A stretch of 64,000 bases of DNA from Bradyrhizobium sp. CCBAU 51627. Lineage in GTDB: Bacteria > Pseudomonadota > Alphaproteobacteria > Rhizobiales > Xanthobacteraceae. The DNA lies in assembly GCF_028128765.1 (NCBI RefSeq), contig NZ_LBJG01000087.1:62001-126000 (forward strand), read 5' to 3'. Below the pieces are notes generated by a model, which saw only the letters and a program-made list of their open reading frames with translations, was not told where the DNA came from and made no database searches. Shown piece after piece: positions 36,191-44,033 of this stretch. The stretch's first letter is position 1, and every line of letters begins with the position of its first letter. The position numbers and the translations under genes are program-made.

Positions 36191-38026
36191 ATGGCCACCA
36201 CAACGAATGGCACGGGCAACGGCGCTCCCGCCACCAACGGCAAAGTCTATCCGATCGAAGATCACACCTACGACGTCGTGGTGGTCGGCGCCGGCGGCGC
36301 CGGGCTGCGCGCCGTGGTCGGCTGCAGCGAGGCGGGCCTTCGCACCGCCTGCATCACAAAAGTGTTTCCGACCCGCTCGCACACGGTTGCAGCGCAGGGC
36401 GGCATCTCGGCTTCGCTCGGCAACATGCACAAGGACGACTGGCGCTGGCACATGTACGACACCGTGAAGGGGTCGGACTGGTTGGGGGATCAGGACGCGA
36501 TCGAATACATGGTGCGCAATGCGCCGGCAGCCGTCTACGAGCTCGAGCATTGGGGCGTGCCGTTCTCGCGCACCGAAGACGGCAAGATCTACCAGCGCCC
36601 GTTCGGCGGCATGACCATGGACTTCGGCAAGGGCCAGGCGCAGCGCACCTGCGCGGCTGCCGACCGCACCGGCCACGCCATGCTGCACACGATGTACGGC
36701 CAGTCGCTGCGCCACGCGGCCGAGTTCTTCATCGAATTCTTCGCCATCGACCTGATCATGGATGACCAGGGCGCCTGCCGCGGCGTCATCGCGCTGAAGC
36801 TCGACGACGGCACGCTGCATCGCTTCCGCGCGCAAACCACGATCCTGGCGACCGGAGGCTACGGCCGTGCCTACGCCTCCTGCACCTCGGCCCATACCTG
36901 CACCGGCGACGGCGGCGGCATGGTGTTGCGCGCCGGCCTGCCGCTCCAGGACATGGAGTTCGTCCAGTTCCATCCGACCGGCATCTATGGTGCGGGCTGC
37001 CTCGTTACCGAGGGCGCCCGCGGCGAAGGCGGCTATCTCGTCAACTCCGAAGGCGAGCGCTTCATGGAGCGCTATGCGCCGTCGGCGAAAGACCTCGCCT
37101 CGCGCGACGTCGTCTCGCGCGCGATGACCATCGAGATCCGCGAAGGCCGCGGCGTCGGCAAGAAGAAGGATCACATCTTCCTGCATCTCGACCACCTCGA
37201 TCCGAAGGTGCTGGCCGAGCGGCTGCCCGGTATCTCCGAGTCCGCAAAGATCTTCGCCAATGTCGACGTGACGCGGGAGCCGATTCCGATCGTACCGACC
37301 ACGCACTACAACATGGGCGGCATCCCGACGAACTATCACGGCGAAGTGCTGACCAAGAAGGACGGCGACGACAATGCCGTGGTCCCCGGCCTGATGGCGC
37401 TGGGTGAAGCGGCCTGTGTCTCCGTGCACGGCGCCAACCGCCTCGGTTCCAACTCGCTGATCGACCTTGTCGTGTTCGGCCGTGCCGCAGCGCTGCGCTG
37501 CGCCGAGAAGCTAACGCCCAACGCCGAGCAGCCGGAGCTGCCGGCGAACTCGGCAGAACAGGCGCTCGGCCGCCTCGACCATTTCCGGTACGCCTCCGGC
37601 GGCACGCCGACTGCGAAGCTGCGCGAAGGCATGCAGCACGTGATGCAGAACAACTGCGCGGTGTTCCGCACCGGCGAAGTGCTGAGCGAGGGCCAGAACC
37701 TGATCGCGAAGGTCCATAGCGGCATCACCGACATCGGCGTGTCCGATCGCTCGCTGGTGTGGAATTCGGATCTGGTCGAGACGCTCGAGTTCGACAATCT
37801 GATCTCGCAGGCGGTGGTGACGATGAACTCGGCCGCCAACCGCACCGAGAGCCGCGGCGCACATGCGCGCGAGGACTATTCCGAGCGCGACGACAAGAAC
37901 TGGATGAAACACACGCTGGCCTGGCTGGACGATGCCGGCAAGGTCAAGATCGAGTACCGCCCGGTTCACGACTACACCATGACCAACGACGTGCAGTACA
38001 TCCCGCCGAAAGCGCGCGTGTATTGA
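36191..38026 (+). CDS. sdhA: Succinate dehydrogenase flavoprotein subunit
   Basis: A 611-residue FAD subunit oxidising succinate to fumarate. VVVGAGGAGLRA is the FAD-binding loop, His64 in RSHTVAAQGG is the covalent FAD attachment, and HPTGIYGAGCLVTEGARGEGG forms the active site. The C-terminus (DVQYIPPKARVY) is normal. It is in operon order sdhCDAB, with a palindromic repeat in the 96-bp gap before sdhB. Confidence 0.98.
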   Translation: MATTTNGTGNGAPATNGKVYPIEDHTYDVVVVGAGGAGLRAVVGCSEAGLRTACITKVFPTRSHTVAAQGGISASLGNMHKDDWRWHMYDTVKGSDWLGDQDAIEYMVRNAPAAVYELEHWGVPFSRTEDGKIYQRPFGGMTMDFGKGQAQRTCAAADRTGHAMLHTMYGQSLRHAAEFFIEFFAIDLIMDDQGACRGVIALKLDDGTLHRFRAQTTILATGGYGRAYASCTSAHTCTGDGGGMVLRAGLPLQDMEFVQFHPTGIYGAGCLVTEGARGEGGYLVNSEGERFMERYAPSAKDLASRDVVSRAMTIEIREGRGVGKKKDHIFLHLDHLDPKVLAERLPGISESAKIFANVDVTREPIPIVPTTHYNMGGIPTNYHGEVLTKKDGDDNAVVPGLMALGEAACVSVHGANRLGSNSLIDLVVFGRAAALRCAEKLTPNAEQPELPANSAEQALGRLDHFRYASGGTPTAKLREGMQHVMQNNCAVFRTGEVLSEGQNLIAKVHSGITDIGVSDRSLVWNSDLVETLEFDNLISQAVVTMNSAANRTESRGAHAREDYSERDDKNWMKHTLAWLDDAGKVKIEYRPVHDYTMTNDVQYIPPKARVY

Positions 38027-38030
38027 TCAT

Positions 38031-38100
38031 TGTCATTGCCGGGCTTGACCCGGCAATCCATCCTTTGAGGATGGATGCCGGGTCGAGCCCGCGCATGACG
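38031..38100. repeat. Palindromic repeat between sdhA and sdhB
   Basis: GTCATTGCCGGgcttgaCCCGGCAAT is followed by a second hairpin, ATGCCGGGTcgaGCCCGCGCAT. The first arm is almost identical to the copy at 27541. It lies inside a transcription unit. Confidence 0.85.
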
Positions 38101-38122
38101 GAAGAAACCAGAGGCAGGACTA

Positions 38123-38905
38123 ATGGTTGAATTCGCACTTCCGAAGAACTCGAAAATCACCGGCGGCAAGACCTGGCCGAAGCCCGCGGGCGCGACCGAG
38201 ACGCGCGAGTTTCGCGTCTATCGCTGGAATCCCGACGACGGCAAGAATCCGAGCGTCGACACCTATTACGTCGACGTCAATGATTGCGGTCCGATGGTCC
38301 TGGACGGCCTGATCTGGATCAAGAACCACATCGACCCGTCGCTGACCTTCCGCCGCTCCTGCCGCGAAGGCGTCTGCGGCTCCTGCGCCATGAACATCGA
38401 CGGCCAGAACACGCTGGCCTGCACCCGCTCGATGCACGACGTGAAGGACGGCGCGGTGAAGATCAACCCGCTGCCGCACCAGCCTGTGGTGAAGGATCTG
38501 GTTCCCGACCTGACCAATTTCTATGCGCAGTATGCCTCGGTCGAGCCGTGGCTGAAGACGACCTCGCCGACGCCGCAGAAGGAATGGCGCCAGAGCCACG
38601 AGGATCGCGAGAAGCTCGACGGCCTCTACGAGTGCATCCTGTGCGCCTGCTGCTCGACCTCCTGCCCGAGCTATTGGTGGAACAGCGACCGCTATCTCGG
38701 CCCCGCGGCCCTGCTTCAGGCCAACCGCTGGGTGTCTGATTCGCGGGACGAGGCCACCGGCGAGCGGCTCGACAATCTCGAAGACCCGTTCCGGCTCTAT
38801 CGCTGCCACACCATCATGAACTGCGCCAAGGCCTGCCCGAAGGGCCTGAATCCGGCCGAAGCCATTGCCGAACTCAAGCTCAAGATGGTCGAGCGTCAGA
38901 TCTAA
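38123..38905 (+). CDS. sdhB: Succinate dehydrogenase iron-sulfur subunit
   Basis: A 260-residue subunit carrying three iron-sulfur centres. The 2Fe-2S ligands are in CREGVCGSCAMN and a later Cys. The 4Fe-4S and 3Fe-4S ligands are in CILCACCSTSCPSYWW and CHTIMNCAKACPKGLNP. It transfers electrons from SdhA to SdhCD. It ends the operon, and the Tn7-like end begins 27 bp after its stop. Confidence 0.98.
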   Translation: MVEFALPKNSKITGGKTWPKPAGATETREFRVYRWNPDDGKNPSVDTYYVDVNDCGPMVLDGLIWIKNHIDPSLTFRRSCREGVCGSCAMNIDGQNTLACTRSMHDVKDGAVKINPLPHQPVVKDLVPDLTNFYAQYASVEPWLKTTSPTPQKEWRQSHEDREKLDGLYECILCACCSTSCPSYWWNSDRYLGPAALLQANRWVSDSRDEATGERLDNLEDPFRLYRCHTIMNCAKACPKGLNPAEAIAELKLKMVERQI

Positions 38906-38932
38906 GGCCTTTTTCCATGCGACGACCCCCGG

Positions 38933-38990
38933 TGTAATCGGACAACAAAGTGCGATTTAGACAATAAAGTTCTTACTAGACAAAATAGTC
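38933..38990 (+). mobile_element. Orphan Tn7-like transposon end
   Basis: The end starts TGTAATCGGACAACAAAGT. Three related sites begin at 38941 (GACAACAAAGT), 38960 (GACAATAAAGT) and 38979 (GACAAAATAGT), exactly 19 bp apart. The Tn7 right end, as I recall it, starts TGTGGGCGGACAATAAAGT and has several close-packed sites of the forms GACAATAAAGT and ACAAAATAG, which TnsB binds. Reading inward is to the right, so the element would cover the accessory region. No tns genes and no second end were found in the window. A weaker GGACAATCTT is at 39045. Confidence 0.65.
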
Positions 38991-39087
38991 CTTTCTGGTC
39001 GCAGCTATCGAGCCACAAGAGCGGGCCAGTTAGCTGTGATCATCGGACAATCTTAAGGCGCCGCGGGTGCGCTGCATCGACAGCGCG

Positions 39088-39441
39088 TCAGCTGGCGGCC
39101 TCCTCAGGCCACTGCGCCAGGATAGCGTTTAGGAGCGAGCCATAGACCCCACCCATTCCGTGGCAAGTCAGCGCATGCCCACCGCGGCCCTTCTTCGTCT
39201 GGTAAAATGGCATGCCCCATAGCCGGACGGCTGCAGTTTTCCGGCTGTCCCCCTCGAGCTTGAGATAGATCCTCCACACCGCTCCCCCGCTGGTCCCTTC
39301 ATAGTCTCCGGGCAGCGTGAAATCCGGATAATCCGTCGGCACGAAATCGAATAGGTCGTAGCCGCCGGTGGTGCGCTCGCCCGAAACTGTGCCGTTCGAT
39401 GCGCCGTTCGCAAGTTGCTGCAAATGGCGAGAGGGCGGCAT
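39088..39441 (-). pseudogene. C-terminal remnant of a trypsin-like peptidase-domain protein
   Basis: A 117-residue frame with EGTSGGAVWRIYLK (the Gly-x-Ser-Gly-Gly of serine-protease folds), then RLWGMPFYQTKKG and LTCHGMGGVY. I recognise this as the C-terminal part of a family of trypsin-like-domain hypothetical proteins in alphaproteobacteria. The His/Asp-containing N-terminal half is absent, so it is probably a truncated gene next to the transposon end. It may still be expressed. Confidence 0.5.
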
Positions 39442-39691
39442 TCAGAACGAAGTAGTGCGTTATATGGGCGGTGACGCGAGCTCGAAGCAGGCCCCTTCCT
39501 TGAAGCATAGGCAATTTTCCCTGGGGACAAATTCCTGAATGACGCATCTTGAGAGCTTAGCTTCCCACTGCGATTTGCCCGCCACTTTTGATCCGGCCAT
39601 GCTGATGTGTCGCCGCCGACCAGATAAACCCGGCGGTCCCGAAGCCGGATCTGCTCGCGGGCAAAGTGCCCGGCAAAGGAAGGAGCAAGCT
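39442..39691. other. Gap without supported gene
   Basis: This 250-bp region contains only short frames. It ends in an excellent Shine-Dalgarno, AAGGAAGGAGC, before the gene at 39692. It could hold debris of earlier insertions, but nothing specific is recognised. Confidence 0.3.
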
Positions 39692-40423
39692 ATGATCGAG
39701 CGTGAGGAATTGCGGGAGCGATCAGTCTTCAACAGGATCAAAGCGATCTTGATCGATCCCCAGATGAAGTCGGTCGCCAGAATCGACATCAGCAAGAATG
39801 CGCGGCTGACCCACTATTTCGGCGCGAAGCCGCGGGCGGCCATGAAATTTCCGAAGGGCGACGTCTTGTTTGCAGGAATCGAAGAGTGCGAGGAGGCGTT
39901 TACAGTTGGAGGATCTCGGCCGATCCCGGGACCTGCTCTGATCGTCGGCCGGCGCAGCGGACCCGGGGAGCGCGGTCCGGTACACGTTCGCCTTGCCGAG
40001 GTGGTCACGATGGTCCGTTGGACAACCGTAGATGTGCTTCCCAAGCCGCCCGCCACCGTGCGAGCGATCGTGATCGATCCGGAGCAGGGTCAAATCGATG
40101 AAGTGGTGATCGCAGCAAACAGGCTTGCGCTGGTGGGCGTATTGGGTGGCCAAGTCGATTCGTACATGCGGGTTCCGGGGAACGACCACGTTGTGTCGTC
40201 CGCGACCGGCCCGGCAACGCCTTGGTCCTGGCGAAAGGATGATCTGACGTTCGCCTCGCGATGCGTGCTAGTCGGTCACGATTCAGAGACCGGCTATCTA
40301 GCCGATGCTGTGACATCCATAGAGAACCTGCGGAACAGCGTTGCGTTTCGGGGACCTGACGGAAATTGCTGGACCAGCTACGCGGATCGTAAGGCGCAGG
40401 CGGAACGGTCGCCGGTGGAGTAG
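39692..40423 (+). CDS. Hypothetical protein with two similar half-domains
   Basis: A 243-residue protein, soluble. Two segments look alike: RIKAILIDPQMKSVARIDI (about residues 15-33) and VRAIVIDPEQGQIDEVVI (about 122-140), which suggests an internal duplication. The pattern AILIDP...V resembles the start of DUF3846-like domains, a tentative comparison. The start ATG follows AAGGAGC and gives no signal peptide. It lies alone in the degraded stretch after the transposon end. Confidence 0.6.
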   Translation: MIEREELRERSVFNRIKAILIDPQMKSVARIDISKNARLTHYFGAKPRAAMKFPKGDVLFAGIEECEEAFTVGGSRPIPGPALIVGRRSGPGERGPVHVRLAEVVTMVRWTTVDVLPKPPATVRAIVIDPEQGQIDEVVIAANRLALVGVLGGQVDSYMRVPGNDHVVSSATGPATPWSWRKDDLTFASRCVLVGHDSETGYLADAVTSIENLRNSVAFRGPDGNCWTSYADRKAQAERSPVE

Positions 40424-40473
40424 GTCGCTCGGGCGGGCTCGATGCACTCGCGAGATGTGGTCTTTGATTTTCG

Positions 40474-40722
40474 ATGCGCGAAGAGAAGGAATGGATGGGT
40501 AAGCCGCGCACCTATTCGTGCTGGGACACGTCGGTAAAGATTCAGGAGGCTGGTCACGGGCTCGGAGTCTACGGGAAGACCTACGAGGGCTTCCCGGGAG
40601 GAGGTTACACGCTCACCGGCGACCCGATCAGGATCCATATGACACCAAGCATCCGGTTTCGGATCAAAGATGTCGATGCAGCCATTGCCGAGGCTGATCG
40701 CCGCGTAAACGAGCGGGTCTGA
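40474..40722 (+). CDS. Small hypothetical protein
   Basis: An 82-residue frame, beginning MREEKEWMGKPRTYSCWD, with a Gly-rich middle (GHGLGVYGKTYEGFPGGGYTLTGDP) and a C-terminal helix (DVDAAIAEADRRVNERV). The start may instead be the ATG at 40495, which has AAGGA a few bases before it. It is unrecognised; the composition is protein-like. It follows the gene at 39692 by 50 bp and may be cotranscribed. Confidence 0.5.
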   Translation: MREEKEWMGKPRTYSCWDTSVKIQEAGHGLGVYGKTYEGFPGGGYTLTGDPIRIHMTPSIRFRIKDVDAAIAEADRRVNERV

Positions 40723-40893
40723 TCTGTGGAATCATCATTGACCGATACACTCAAACCCACTTGAGGACTGAGCGCACTCGTCGGCGTTGGAACCCGGAGC
40801 CGTATAACATTCCGCGCGCTGCCGTCCGGATCATGGTTCAAAGCGAATAGTTGCCGTTACGGAAGACGACGGAGAAAGTGGGACTCACGGATG

Positions 40894-40985
40894 CGCGGAA
40901 ATCCGCCGAAAAACAAGGATCCCAGGAAAGCCCGGCCGCGATTTGTGACCACCGCTGTGTACCACCTGACGGGCCGATTCGGCCG
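40894..40985. repeat. Long direct repeat, copy 1
   Basis: A segment of about 90 bp that recurs at 42402-42491. It includes a 25-bp stretch identical in both (starting ATTTGTGACCACCGC) and the 13-bp palindrome GGCCGATTCGGCC at its right end. Weaker similarity extends left to a shared GTGGGACTC. Confidence 0.85.
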
Positions 40986-41199
40986 TAAATCTCGGGTGAT
41001 CTCGGGGCGATCGAGGATCGTAGGAGCGGATCCCAAGGCGCCCCCAAGCTCATTTTTGGACGCCCGTCAGTTTGCTGGGGCCCGAGCCGTCCCATTCGCG
41101 ATCTTTCCAAGTGGAATTTGCAGCCGCTCTGCGTCCGCCTTCGCGGTGCGAGACGGTTTCGTGCTAGTCATCAGGGGACCGAGACAGCGACGGCCCGCC

Positions 41200-41874
41200 T
41201 TGACAGCCACGACCATTGCCGACCCGCAATCCTTCATCCGCGCCAACACCCGGCTGCGGTCGGTGCCGCTGGTGCCGGAAATCGCGGTCTTCCTCGCCGA
41301 TGAATCGTTGCCGCTCTGGCAGCAGACCGAGAACGAGCTTAACGAGGCCGGCCTTCCCCCACCCTTCTGGGCCTTTGCCTGGGCCGGCGGCCAAGCGCTG
41401 GCGCGCTACGTGCTCGATCATCCCGATACCGTGCGAGACCGGCGCGTGCTCGACATCGCTTCTGGCTCCGGACTCGTCGGCATCGCGGCGATGAAGGCCG
41501 GCGCGGTCGGGGTGACCGCGTCCGACATCGACGCCTTCGCGATCGCGGCGGCCGAACTCAATGCGGAGGTCAATCAGGTCCACCTCACGTCGTGCGGCAA
41601 GGACGTGCTGGACACTCAACCAAATGACCGATGGCAGACCATCCTCGCGGGCGACATTTTCCATGAGCGGGACACCGCGGCGCGTACCTTCGCATTTCTG
41701 GCAAATCACGCGCGCGCCGGCGCGACCATCTTGATCGGTGACCCCGGGCGCTCTTTCCTTCCGAAGGCAAAACTCGTCCGACTCGCCGACTATCGCGTAC
41801 CGGTGACCCGCGACCTAGAAGACGCCGAGATCAAGCATACGGCGGTTTGGACCATCTCGCCGGATTCTCTGTAA
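41200..41874 (+). CDS. Class I SAM-dependent methyltransferase, ETFB-lysine/nicotinamide-type
   Basis: A 224-residue methyltransferase. FWAFAWAGGQALARYVLDHP precedes the SAM-binding VLDIASGSGLVGIAAMKAGA, then TASDIDAFAIAAAELN, and ILAGDIFHE is the motif IV region. The arrangement fits the family of protein-lysine methyltransferases that modify electron-transfer flavoprotein beta. Homologues start near FIRANTRLRSVPLVPEI, so TTG at 41200 is the best start; the frame is open to 40891, but that part lies in the direct repeat. It is bracketed by the two repeat copies. Confidence 0.82.
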   Translation: MTATTIADPQSFIRANTRLRSVPLVPEIAVFLADESLPLWQQTENELNEAGLPPPFWAFAWAGGQALARYVLDHPDTVRDRRVLDIASGSGLVGIAAMKAGAVGVTASDIDAFAIAAAELNAEVNQVHLTSCGKDVLDTQPNDRWQTILAGDIFHERDTAARTFAFLANHARAGATILIGDPGRSFLPKAKLVRLADYRVPVTRDLEDAEIKHTAVWTISPDSL

Positions 41875-42730
41875 GTTGCGGTGTGGGGCGTCAGTCGTGG
41901 TCTCGACGAACTCAGGCGCGCAACAGTGCAAGCACCATCAGATCGAGGGCGGCGTCGAGGTCGCCGCGTTCGAGCGCGGCTTCCAGATATTGCCTAGCGC
42001 TGATCGGTGGAAGAATGGTCGGAAGCTAGGAACGTCGCTTCGTGGAGATCGGGCAGGAGCGACCTGCAGCAGAATCGGGGGTGGCGGTCAATCGTCGTGC
42101 GGCGCGGCAGCACCAGGTCTACGAAGCCTGTCGCGCAGTCACCCCGAATGCCGGAGCGTTCGATGCCGGAGCTACTCGCGGCGAGAGCAAAGCGCTCCAG
42201 CCCTGTTTGCGCCAGGCCGGATCCTGCGGCGCCTGGCGGTCGGTCGACGGCCGGGTTGTTCGCTGCGGCTCGCCTCAATTGGTGCAGCCATGCTTCGGCC
42301 ACGGCCACCCAGCGGGTGGAAGAACACGCGTCCGTTGTAGGGGCTCCGATACCAGACGGTGGTTGAGATAGTGGGACTCTCTTCCTCTACGCCGCGATTG
42401 CGCGAAATCCGCCGTAAAACAAGGATTCCCGAAAGGGCCGGCGCCAATTTGTGACCACCGCTGTGTACCACTTCATCGGCCGATTCGGCCGTCAAACTCG
42501 ACCCATTTCGAGGCGTTTCGGGAAGGATTCGTTAGCCGATCCTTACTCCCGAAACTGCCGGCCTCCGGCTTTCCTGCTCGGCTCCATCGAGAGCGAAAAG
42601 GCTTTGAAACATACTCGGTGAAGTTGGCTACACCGTCGCAGCGGGAGACCTCGGCAAGAACATCACCACCTCCGGCCTGGATGTTTTCAAGGATTGCCGT
42701 GTCAGCGCGGGCTCGCCGATCAGCAAGGCC
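41875..42730. other. Degraded region without an intact gene
   Basis: No convincing gene. It holds the second direct repeat (42402-42491). A short minus-strand frame near 41915-42020 reads ARQYLEAALERGDLDAALDL then stops. A plus-strand stretch near 42620-42700 reads VGYTVAAGDLGKNITTSGLD, which resembles part of a MOSC domain. These look like gene fossils. Confidence 0.45.
42402..42491. repeat. Long direct repeat, copy 2
   Basis: Same orientation as 40894-40985 and 1.5 kb downstream. The 25-bp identical stretch and the GGCCGATTCGGCC palindrome are conserved. Confidence 0.85.
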
Positions 42731-43135
42731 GTCAGTGCGCCATGCCCCGTCCGGCCTCTTCGCAAGCGGTCATGCATCGCTGGCAAGCCTCGGCGCAGAC
42801 CCGACAGTGTTCATGCATCCGGCGTACTTGTTGCACTCCTCGGCGCACAGCCGGCAAGCCGCCGCGCAAGCGTCCAGCATCCGGCGGATCATCTCCTCGT
42901 CCGAGCCGGTCCTTCGGGTCGCGATCCTACCTGTGATGTTGCAGATGTCTGCACAATCGAGATTGAGCCGGATGCACTGAGTCAGCGATTTGACGTTGTC
43001 CTCGGCGAGGCATGCGTCCGCGCAGGACGTACAAGTCTGGGCGCAGGAGTAGCATTCCTCGATGCAACGGATGAGCGCGTCGTCGGTTTGTCCGCGCACT
43101 TGCAGATGCGTGCTGATCATTAGCTGCGCGTGCAT
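42731..43135 (-). pseudogene. Four-helix copper-storage/DUF326-like protein, frameshifted
   Basis: From the ATG at 43135 (GGAG upstream) the frame reads MHAQLMISTH..., followed by repeated Cys motifs: CIEECYSCAQTCTSCADACL and CAAACRLCAEECNKYAG. This is the pattern of DUF326/Csp-type four-helix bundles that store copper(I). After KYAG the frame leaves the family pattern and stops at 42770. The next frame continues it exactly: MHEHCRVCAEACQRCMTACEEAG, stopping at 42731. A one-base loss near 42810 explains both. It may be a real mutation or a sequencing error. Confidence 0.82.
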
Positions 43136-43432
43136 GGAAATCTCCATCTCTGGGAACGCTCCGCCCCGCTTCTCCATCCGAGGTGTAGGAAATGGTTTCT
43201 ATGACCAAGCGGCCCCAAAGGACGGTTCCCGCGAAAGGGGGGGCGGATCCCGGCGGGATTGGAAACGAAGGAGGCGAGATGATGCAAAGGGTCGCTCGGC
43301 ACTCGCCTGGAATCGAAGGCTCGTGCCCGAAGCCAGCGCAAGGATGCCATCCCGCCAGCGTATGCCTCATACCGGGTGAAGATTGAGGCTGCCCCGCGTA
43401 ATTCCTGCGCAGTAAGATTTTTCGACTGATCT
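43136..43432. other. Gap between csp-like gene and sigma factor
   Basis: No firm gene. A plus-strand frame, with GGAGGCGAG before ATGATG at 43280, could encode a peptide of about 35 residues, but its composition is not convincing. The csp-like gene's own promoter must lie here; no GTAACC-N16-CGAA box was found on the minus strand. Confidence 0.35.
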
Positions 43433-43458
43433 GTAACCGAAACGATTGCGCGATCGAA
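43433..43458 (+). promoter_or_regulatory. SigF-type ECF promoter upstream of the sigma factor
   Basis: GTAACC (43433-43438), 16 bases, CGAA (43455-43458): an exact match to the Caulobacter SigF consensus as I recall it. It lies 12 bp before the ATG at 43470, so the message would be nearly leaderless, or translation may start at the ATG at 43479. It implies autoregulation. Confidence 0.75.
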
Positions 43459-43469
43459 CTTAGGTGTAG

Positions 43470-44033
43470 ATGGCGAGCATGACCGCGGAAACGGAGCTGA
43501 AGGGGCTTATGCTCGCCAGTCAGGAGGGTGACGCGGCCGCGCATCGCATGCTGCTTGAGCGGCTGAGCCGGCATTTGCGCGCCTACTACAAAGGCAAGCT
43601 CGCGCAGATCGGTCGAGGCGCAACGGAGGCTGAGGATTTGGTTCAGGAGGCCGTCTTGGCCATTCACGCCCAGCGACACACATTCGATCCGGGGGAGCCG
43701 TTGACGCCGTGGCTACACGCGATTGCGCGCTACAAGCTGATCGATTTCCTCCGCCGGAACCGGGCGTTTATGGCCGATGTGCCGATCGAGGAAGCCAGCG
43801 AAGTCACCGCGCGCGACGATCACCTCAGCGTGGAGAGCAGCCTTGACCTCCGGCGTCTGCTGAAGCTGCTGCCCGAGAAGATGGGATGCGCGATCGAGGC
43901 CGTGAAGGTCGAGGGCCTCAGCGTAGCGGAAGCCGCACGGCGGTGCCGCATCTCTGAATCGAGCGTGAAGGTCAATATTCATCGTGGATTGAGAGCCTTG
44001 GCGACGTTGATCGCCCAGAGAGCGCAAACATGA
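43470..44033 (+). CDS. sigF: ECF sigma factor, SigF (ECF16) type
   Basis: A 187-residue extracytoplasmic-function sigma factor. Region 2 covers EAEDLVQEAVLAIHAQRHTFDPGEPLTPWLHAIARYKLIDFLRR and region 4 LSVAEAARRCRISESSVKVNIHRGLRALA. The following gene is a DUF1109/NrsF anti-sigma factor, which is the partner of the Caulobacter SigF group that responds to chromate, cadmium and other metal stress. The two overlap by ATGA. An exact SigF-type promoter precedes it. ATG at 43479 is an alternative start. Confidence 0.9.
   Translation: MASMTAETELKGLMLASQEGDAAAHRMLLERLSRHLRAYYKGKLAQIGRGATEAEDLVQEAVLAIHAQRHTFDPGEPLTPWLHAIARYKLIDFLRRNRAFMADVPIEEASEVTARDDHLSVESSLDLRRLLKLLPEKMGCAIEAVKVEGLSVAEAARRCRISESSVKVNIHRGLRALATLIAQRAQT

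Noticed and set aside
36183..36210. GTAACC at the sdhD-sdhA junction as a SigF promoter
   Set aside because: The base positions after the 16-base spacer are AATG, not CGAA; GTAACC here is part of the sdhD stop region.
41994..42308. Minus-strand 104-codon frame in the degraded region
   Set aside because: The frame is gene-like in codon choice but matches no family I know, has no ribosome site and lies among fragments; it was left inside the region entry.
42618..42980. Plus-strand frame of 120 codons opposite the csp-like gene
   Set aside because: It is the antisense image of the Cys-rich gene; composition is Arg/Ser-rich shadow.
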